From assembly GCA_049800095.1 (NCBI GenBank), contig JBARJD010000143.1:1-28021 (forward strand): a DNA stretch of 28,021 nucleotides, in the 5' to 3' direction. The position numbers and the translations under genes were made by a program. The stretch's first letter is position 1. Each line of letters opens with the position of its first letter. The notes below the pieces were generated by a model, which was not told the origin of the DNA, made no database searches, and was given only the letters and a program-made list of their open reading frames with translations. Below are positions 23,966 through 28,021 of this stretch, in pieces. This DNA comes from JAKIWV01 sp049800095 (GTDB lineage Archaea; Thermoplasmatota; Thermoplasmata; Lutacidiplasmatales; UBA184).

Positions 23966-24462
23966 CCCAGCCGCTCGAGCTGCTTCCGCGTCAACACCCA
24001 GCCAATCTCTGCGGCGCCCGGTCGGGGCTCCTTCGGGAACGAGATCTGGGCGGCCCCGGCCTTCGAGAATCGGGTGATCGGAACCGATTCGCCGGTCACG
24101 GAGAGCCCCAGAAGTTCTCCCAGGGTCGGCTCATGACCCACCAACATGATCCCTCGCTTGCGGGAGAGCCGTTGCAGTCGCTCCAGGACGGGCCCCGGGG
24201 CTCCGTCGGGTTCGAGCTCATCCCAACTCTCCAGTTCGGCCTCGACTTCCAAGGTCTTGCGGAATATCTCCGCGGTCGCGTAGGCTCGGGCCGCCGGGCT
24301 GGTGATCACTTTGTCGACGGTGGGTCGCAACGTTGCGAGTCCCTTGGCCGCCCGACGAGTGGCACGGGCCCCATCGGGGGTGAGCGGGCGTCGCTGGTCA
24401 TCGGGCCACCGGGCCGGGTCGCGTTCGGCGGCCGGTCCGTGCCGGACGATCACGATGTCCAT
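23962..24462 (-). CDS. sixA: SixA-type phosphohistidine phosphatase
   Basis: This 166-residue member of the histidine phosphatase superfamily has the minimal SixA size. The catalytic motif is VRHGPA (R7, H8, G9), with SPAARAYATAEIF (second Arg) and LVGHEPTLGELL (second His) completing the site. SixA enzymes remove phosphate from histidine residues of proteins; small relatives can act on other phosphate esters. It converges on the kinase-like pair and lies beside CHAD/Ppx genes, an association also seen in bacterial polyphosphate loci (from memory). It may act on a phosphohistidine intermediate in that pathway, which is an inference. Confidence 0.87.
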   Translation of the reverse strand: MDIVIVRHGPAAERDPARWPDDQRRPLTPDGARATRRAAKGLATLRPTVDKVITSPAARAYATAEIFRKTLEVEAELESWDELEPDGAPGPVLERLQRLSRKRGIMLVGHEPTLGELLGLSVTGESVPITRFSKAGAAQISFPKEPRPGAAEIGWVLTRKQLERLG

Positions 24463-24502
24463 CGAGAGTCGCTCCGCGGTGGGCGGCGACCCTCGACCCC
24501 CC

Positions 24503-24508
24503 TATAAC
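24503..24508. promoter_or_regulatory. TATA-like box between sixA and the HAD gene
   Basis: TATAAC (GTTATA on the other strand) sits in a C/G-rich stretch, 41 nt upstream of the sixA ATG and about 75 nt upstream of the HAD ATG. It could serve either gene; sixA fits better with a short leader. Confidence 0.4.
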
Positions 24509-24579
24509 GCCCCCCCGTTCGGGTGGACCCAAACGCTTAGGTCGGGGGGCGCCGGCTTTCCCCGAGAAGGGAGACCTCA

Positions 24580-25362
24580 ATGGCCGTTTCTTTCCGACCC
24601 CCCTCGTTCACCGAACCCGCGCTCGGCATCGTGTTCGACCTCGACGGGACGCTCGTCGACAGCCAACACGACTTTCCCAAGCTCCGAAAGACCGTCGTTC
24701 GATTGGCGGAGAAGTACGGCGTGCCGCCGGGACGCCTCTCGATCACCGGGACCGTGGTACGGAACCTCCGCGACGCCACCGCCATTCTTGAACAGCAGAA
24801 CCTGCCCGAGGGCCACATCTTCCGCTTCGAGAAGGAAGTCAACGACTCCATCGACGCGATCGAGATGGAGGCCCTCCCGCGCACCCACCAGGCCCCGAAC
24901 GCGGGAGCGGTCCTGAAAGCCCTCACGCAGCAGGGATTCCGGCTCGGTCTCCTCACCCGGAGCTCCGACCATTTTGCACGCTCGGCCCTGCTCAAGACCG
25001 AGTTGGGTCCCTACTTTCCGTACCTCCGGAGTCGGAGTTCCCCGGGTCCCGTCAAACCCTCTCCCGAGGCGCTGCGCCTCCTGCTGGAAACGATGGGCAT
25101 CCCTCCGGACCGTGCCGTGCTGGTCGGCGACCAACTCCTCGACTGCGAATGCGCGGTGGCCGCGCGGGTACGCTTCTACGGAGTGATGCTTCCCCCGAAG
25201 GACCCATTGTACGTGGACATCGACCGCTTCAAGGCGGGCGGCGCCACGGCCGTCGCGCGCGATCTCACCGAACTGGCGAGCTTCTTCGGCGTCAAGGTCG
25301 CACTGCCTCGGGTCCAGCGCCCTCCCCCTGCGGCGCCGACGAGCGCCCACGGGTCGCACTAG
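24580..25362 (+). CDS. HAD-superfamily phosphatase
   Basis: This 260-residue protein has all four HAD motifs: FDLDGTLVD (D20 nucleophile, D22), LLTRSS with the motif II Thr/Ser, the Lys in GPVKPSPEAL, and VLVGDQLLDCECA (motif IV acids). A helical cap lies between motifs I and II, as in phosphoglycolate phosphatase and beta-phosphoglucomutase relatives. It probably hydrolyses a small phosphate ester; the substrate cannot be read. The ATG is preceded by GAAGGGAG. The last 25 residues are Pro/Ala-rich. It follows the phosphate cluster but has its own promoter region. Its TAG stop shares CTAG (25359-25362) with the stop of the convergent flavoprotein gene. Confidence 0.9.
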   Translation: MAVSFRPPSFTEPALGIVFDLDGTLVDSQHDFPKLRKTVVRLAEKYGVPPGRLSITGTVVRNLRDATAILEQQNLPEGHIFRFEKEVNDSIDAIEMEALPRTHQAPNAGAVLKALTQQGFRLGLLTRSSDHFARSALLKTELGPYFPYLRSRSSPGPVKPSPEALRLLLETMGIPPDRAVLVGDQLLDCECAVAARVRFYGVMLPPKDPLYVDIDRFKAGGATAVARDLTELASFFGVKVALPRVQRPPPAAPTSAHGSH

Positions 25363-26354
25363 ACCGACCGCGCGAACACGTCGATCACGGCTCGCTCCGC
25401 CGTCGCCCACGCCTCGGGGATCTGGTTCCACCCGGAGCGGAGGTCGCCCACGCAATAGAGGCCCGGGATCGGCCGGCCGGACTCCTTCGATAGAACTCGG
25501 CAGTCCTCGTCGGTTTGAACATAGCCGTCGGCATCGAACGCGGCCCCGAGCTCCTGAGGGAGGTGGCCGTGCATGTCGTACCAACCGAGCCCTGAAAATC
25601 CGCGATCGAAGGTCCTCGTAGATCCCCCGGCGAACTTGATCGTGAGATTCTTCTCCCGGATCCCGTCGAACCCGACCATCACGTCCTCGGACCACGGAAT
25701 ACCCGCGGTTCGCAATTCTCCCTCGACTTGGGCCCGCTCCGGAGGCGGCAGCTCTCCGAGGAACGCTTCCCCGTGGGTCAGGATCTCGAGGGACGCAGGG
25801 CCGAAATGACGGAGCTCGAGAGCGAGGTCCGCTGCGTAGCGGGTGGATCCCAACACCGCGACGGTCTTTCCGGGTAGCTCGTGGCCGTCGCAGAATTCGC
25901 AGAAGAAGACGAGCCCCTGGTTCGCCCAGGGAAAGATCGGCTCGATCTTCCCGTCGACGACCGGTATCCGGTCGACCACCCCGGCAGCCAGTATCAGCGA
26001 CGTACCTCGAACGTTGCGTGGTTGTTTCAACCACTCGAAGTCGACCTCGAAGCCCTGCTCGGTCTTTCGGGCCGCTGTGGCGCGCGAGGGCGTCACGTAC
26101 GTCACTCGGTCCTCGTGTTGGCGGAGCGCGGTGATCTGGCGGTCCAGGAGTGCGTGTCCGGAGATACCCTCCGGGAAGCCGGGAATGTTGTCCATCCGGG
26201 GGGAATAGTAGGAACGACTGTACTTCGGGCCTCGGTCGATCACAATGGCGGATAGGTGCAGCAGGGCGGCCTTCAGGCCCGCCTGGAGTCCGGCATGTCC
26301 TCCCCCGACGATCACGACATCGTAGGACTCCTGGACGCGGGGGAAACCGGGCAT
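25359..26354 (-). CDS. Thioredoxin-reductase-like FAD flavoprotein
   Basis: This 331-residue pyridine nucleotide-disulfide oxidoreductase has the FAD-binding motif VVIVGGGHAGLQAGLKAA (G17-G19 region), the redox-active pair CEFCDG (C152, C155) where classical TrxB has CATCDG, and a C-terminal CVGDLRSGWNQIPEAWATAERAV FAD segment, here quoted in parts. The second Rossmann motif is VAVLGSTRYAADLAL, where the usual GxGxxA glycine is missing (GSTRYA), so preference for NADPH is uncertain; some archaeal homologues do not use NADPH. The ATG at 26354 is chosen because the FAD motif starts soon after it; a longer frame to 26480 adds non-conserved sequence. TCAAAT at 26380-26385 on this strand is a TATA candidate about 28 nt upstream. 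Confidence 0.85.
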   Translation of the reverse strand: MPGFPRVQESYDVVIVGGGHAGLQAGLKAALLHLSAIVIDRGPKYSRSYYSPRMDNIPGFPEGISGHALLDRQITALRQHEDRVTYVTPSRATAARKTEQGFEVDFEWLKQPRNVRGTSLILAAGVVDRIPVVDGKIEPIFPWANQGLVFFCEFCDGHELPGKTVAVLGSTRYAADLALELRHFGPASLEILTHGEAFLGELPPPERAQVEGELRTAGIPWSEDVMVGFDGIREKNLTIKFAGGSTRTFDRGFSGLGWYDMHGHLPQELGAAFDADGYVQTDEDCRVLSKESGRPIPGLYCVGDLRSGWNQIPEAWATAERAVIDVFARSV

Positions 26355-26379
26355 TGGTCCGCTCCAGAGCCCGGCGGGG

Positions 26380-26385
26380 ATTTGA
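26380..26385 (-). promoter_or_regulatory. TATA-like box for the flavoprotein gene
   Basis: TCAAAT on the minus strand is centred about 28 nt before the ATG at 26354, the leaderless spacing seen at other genes in this window. The element is weak. Confidence 0.3.
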
Positions 26386-26478
26386 CGGGCGAGGGTCCCT
26401 GCGGAAAGCTCTCCCCGGGGGCTGGAAAGAGCCGTCGCGCGGGCGCAAGGACCGGATTTCGCGGGCTGCCGCAGCAAC

Positions 26479-26543
26479 ACTTATCTCGGCACCCCTTGTC
26501 GTTCGACTTTGGGTCACCACGCGCGCGAGGTCGGCGTCTAAAT
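26479..26543 (+). promoter_or_regulatory. Candidate promoter region of carAB
   Basis: Two TATA-like elements lie upstream of carA: ACTTATC at 26479-26485 and TCTAAAT at 26537-26543. The first would start transcription near 26507; the second near 26567, inside the conserved reading frame. No ATG or GTG lies between them and the conserved start of carA, so the promoter in use cannot be decided from sequence. Confidence 0.35.
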
Positions 26544-26560
26544 CGCCGGGCCGGCGGGGG

Positions 26561-27670
26561 ACGCTATTTCTCGAGGACGGAACTCGCTTCGATGGCGTCG
26601 GCTTCGGCGCCTCGACCTCGGTGGTCGGCGAGGTCGTCTTCACGACCGGCATGGTCGGCTATCCAGAATCGCTGACCGATCCGTCCTTCCGCGGACAGAT
26701 TCTAACCTTCACATACCCGCTCATCGGAAACTACGGGGTCCCCTCGACCACGGCGCGAGACGAGTGGGGGCTCCCGCGTTACGTCGAATCGAATGAGCTC
26801 CAGATCCGCGGAATGGTCGTTCGGGGCCTGACCGCTCCGAGCCATTGGCAGTCTCGGCGTCGAGTAGAAGAGTGGTTGCAGGAATCGGGCATTCCCGGTA
26901 TCGCCGGGGTAGACACCCGGCGGTTGACCGAACACCTCCGGGCCCAAGGCGTCGTGCGCGGCGCCCTCCATGTCGGACCATCCTCCCTATCCGACGAAGA
27001 ACTCGCCGACCGAATTCACCGGGCCCCGGGCTACGCTGACGAGGAGTACATGACGCAGGTGTCGGTGCGGCGCCCTACGGTGCTAGGGGAACATTCCGCA
27101 CCGCTGGTCGCGGTCCTGGACTGCGGGGTAAAGGCCAGCATCGTACGGGCGTTGCTCCGGCGCGATCTGAGCGTTCTCCGGCTGCCGCATGACGCGACCG
27201 TACCCGAGCGCTGGGACGGGCACCGGGTAAAGGGGCTGGTCGTGGGGAACGGTCCGGGCGACCCCGAACGACTCACGGGTACCATCTCCGAGATCGGTCG
27301 CCTGGCCAACTCGGAGCTGCCGGTTCTGGGCATCTGTCTCGGTCATCAGTTGCTGGCGCTGGCCCGGGGTGGACGCACATTCAAACTGAAGTACGGCCAC
27401 CGGGGCCAGAACAAGACGGTCTGCTTCCCCGATGGTCGAGCCATCATCGTGAGCGAGAATCACGGGTATGCAGTGGAGCCCGGCTCGCTCCGGGGGACCG
27501 GTCTTCTCCCGTGGGCGACCAACCCCGACGACGGAACGCTGGAGGGATTGAAGGACCGTAGCGGCCGGATTCTCGCCCTGCAAGGGCACCCCGAGGGACA
27601 CCCGGGACCCCAGGAGGCGGGATTCGTTTTCGATCGGTTCGCCGACCGGGTGAAGCGGAGAGCACGATGA
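26561..27670 (+). CDS. carA: Carbamoyl-phosphate synthase small subunit (CarA)
   Basis: CarA is the glutamine amidotransferase that supplies ammonia to CarB for carbamoyl phosphate, feeding pyrimidine and arginine synthesis. Family homology begins with TLFLEDGTRFDGVGFG at 26561. The class I amidotransferase triad is intact: nucleophile Cys (codon 27335-27337) in LGICLGHQLL, and HPE at 27587-27595. The wording GMVGYPESLTDPSF, YPLIGNYG and GHRGQNK is closer to eukaryotic CAD-type subunits than to E. coli CarA. The coordinate given is where homology begins, not a start codon: no in-frame ATG, GTG or TTG occurs between TTG 26354 and GTG 26621. The carB ATG overlaps its stop (ATGA). Confidence 0.92.
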   Translation, partial: TLFLEDGTRFDGVGFGASTSVVGEVVFTTGMVGYPESLTDPSFRGQILTFTYPLIGNYGVPSTTARDEWGLPRYVESNELQIRGMVVRGLTAPSHWQSRRRVEEWLQESGIPGIAGVDTRRLTEHLRAQGVVRGALHVGPSSLSDEELADRIHRAPGYADEEYMTQVSVRRPTVLGEHSAPLVAVLDCGVKASIVRALLRRDLSVLRLPHDATVPERWDGHRVKGLVVGNGPGDPERLTGTISEIGRLANSELPVLGICLGHQLLALARGGRTFKLKYGHRGQNKTVCFPDGRAIIVSENHGYAVEPGSLRGTGLLPWATNPDDGTLEGLKDRSGRILALQGHPEGHPGPQEAGFVFDRFADRVKRRAR

Positions 27671-28021
27671 GCCGTCGACGGTACGAAAAGATCATTGTTC
27701 TCGGGTCGGGGGCCCTCAAAATTGGCGAAGCGGGGGAGTTCGACTATTCCGGAAGCCAGTGCCTCCGGGCCTTGGAGGAGGAAGAGATCTATGCCGTCAT
27801 CGTCAATCCGAACATCGCTACCTTGCAAACGGACCCACCGAAACTCGGCGCGGTCTACCTCCAGCCGGTCCGCCCCGAGTTCGTGGAGCCGATCCTCGAG
27901 GCGGAACGACCCGACGGCATGATGCTCAGCTTCGGCGGGCAGACGGCCCTCGATTGCGGCATCCGGCTCGCCGACCGAGGCGCTTACCGGAGGACAGGGG
28001 TCCGCGTCCTGGGTACCCCCC
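27667..28021 (+). CDS. carB: Carbamoyl-phosphate synthase large subunit (CarB), N-terminal part
   Basis: This is the start of the large subunit, cut by the window end after about 118 residues. CarB makes carbamoyl phosphate from bicarbonate, ammonia and two ATP. The first ATP-grasp pre-domain is visible: VLGSGALKIGEAGEFDYSGS, IVNPNIATLQTDP, PDGMMLSFGGQTALDCGI and VRVLGTP. The combination of AGEFDYSGSQ with NPNIAT is the CAD/CPS1-like form; bacterial CarB usually has ACEFDYSGAQ and NSNPAT. The ATG overlaps the carA stop, so the two are translationally coupled and should be made in equal amounts. Confidence 0.95.
   Translation, partial: MSRRRYEKIIVLGSGALKIGEAGEFDYSGSQCLRALEEEEIYAVIVNPNIATLQTDPPKLGAVYLQPVRPEFVEPILEAERPDGMMLSFGGQTALDCGIRLADRGAYRRTGVRVLGTP

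Noticed and set aside
24577..26652. 691-codon minus-strand frame covering the HAD gene and the flavoprotein gene
   Set aside because: It is out of frame with the clear flavoprotein on the same strand and antisense to a HAD gene with all motifs; its sequence is Arg/Pro-rich and motif-free.
1..28021. CRISPR arrays, insertion sequences, rRNA genes
   Set aside because: No regularly spaced repeats, transposase-like proteins, terminal inverted repeats or rRNA-like sequence were recognised in the window.

Overview
The window looks like a piece of a GC-rich archaeal chromosome. The archaeal signs are an archaeosine synthase (ArcS), a tRNA-Val with no encoded CCA, TATA-like boxes lying about 27-30 nt upstream of start codons (a leaderless-transcript layout), and a PhoU protein with an AbrB-type DNA-binding N-terminus. 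A futalosine-type UbiA/UbiD pair and a formate-tetrahydrofolate ligase (uncommon in archaea but present in Thermoplasma relatives) make a Thermoplasmatota-type soil or sediment lineage my best guess. That lineage is an inference and has not been tested by any search.

Layout. 1-1336: end of a UbiD decarboxylase gene and a UbiA prenyltransferase, overlapping by GTGA (quinone synthesis). 1448-4148: an unknown small protein, ArcS, and an unknown protein on the minus strand. 4346-4713: tRNA-Val(UAC), an AT-containing imperfect palindrome and a possible small ORF. 4714-7164: SAM methyltransferase, HIT hydrolase, DCC-like thiol protein and a small membrane protein. 7161-12309 (minus strand): aconitase, formate-tetrahydrofolate ligase and an unknown protein.

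12536-23965 is the core of the window: eleven same-strand genes with gaps of at most 46 nt and several overlaps. They encode an AbrB-PhoU regulator, PstS, PstC, PstA, PstB, PhoU, a DNA methyltransferase, a CHAD protein, an exopolyphosphatase (Ppx/GppA with HD domain) and two tandem thymidylate-kinase-like P-loop proteins. The run starts behind an unusual AT-rich promoter region that ends in a perfect 14-bp palindrome touching the start codon. A SixA-type phosphohistidine phosphatase follows convergently, then a HAD phosphatase. The logic appears to be phosphate uptake, its regulation, and polyphosphate handling. No recognisable polyphosphate kinase (PPK1/PPK2) is present. The two kinase-like proteins have lost the residues that read dTMP, and the second has Arg instead of the P-loop Lys. 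They are the best candidate here for an undescribed activity.

25359-28021: a thioredoxin-reductase-like flavoprotein (minus strand), diverging from carA-carB. The carbamoyl-phosphate synthetase resembles the eukaryotic CAD type in its motifs, and carA has no normal start codon next to its conserved N-terminus.

The genome is compact. Three convergent gene pairs share a 4-nt CTAG or TTAG that encodes both stop codons, and four tandem pairs overlap by ATGA or GTGA. No insertion sequence, CRISPR array, rRNA gene or integrase was seen.
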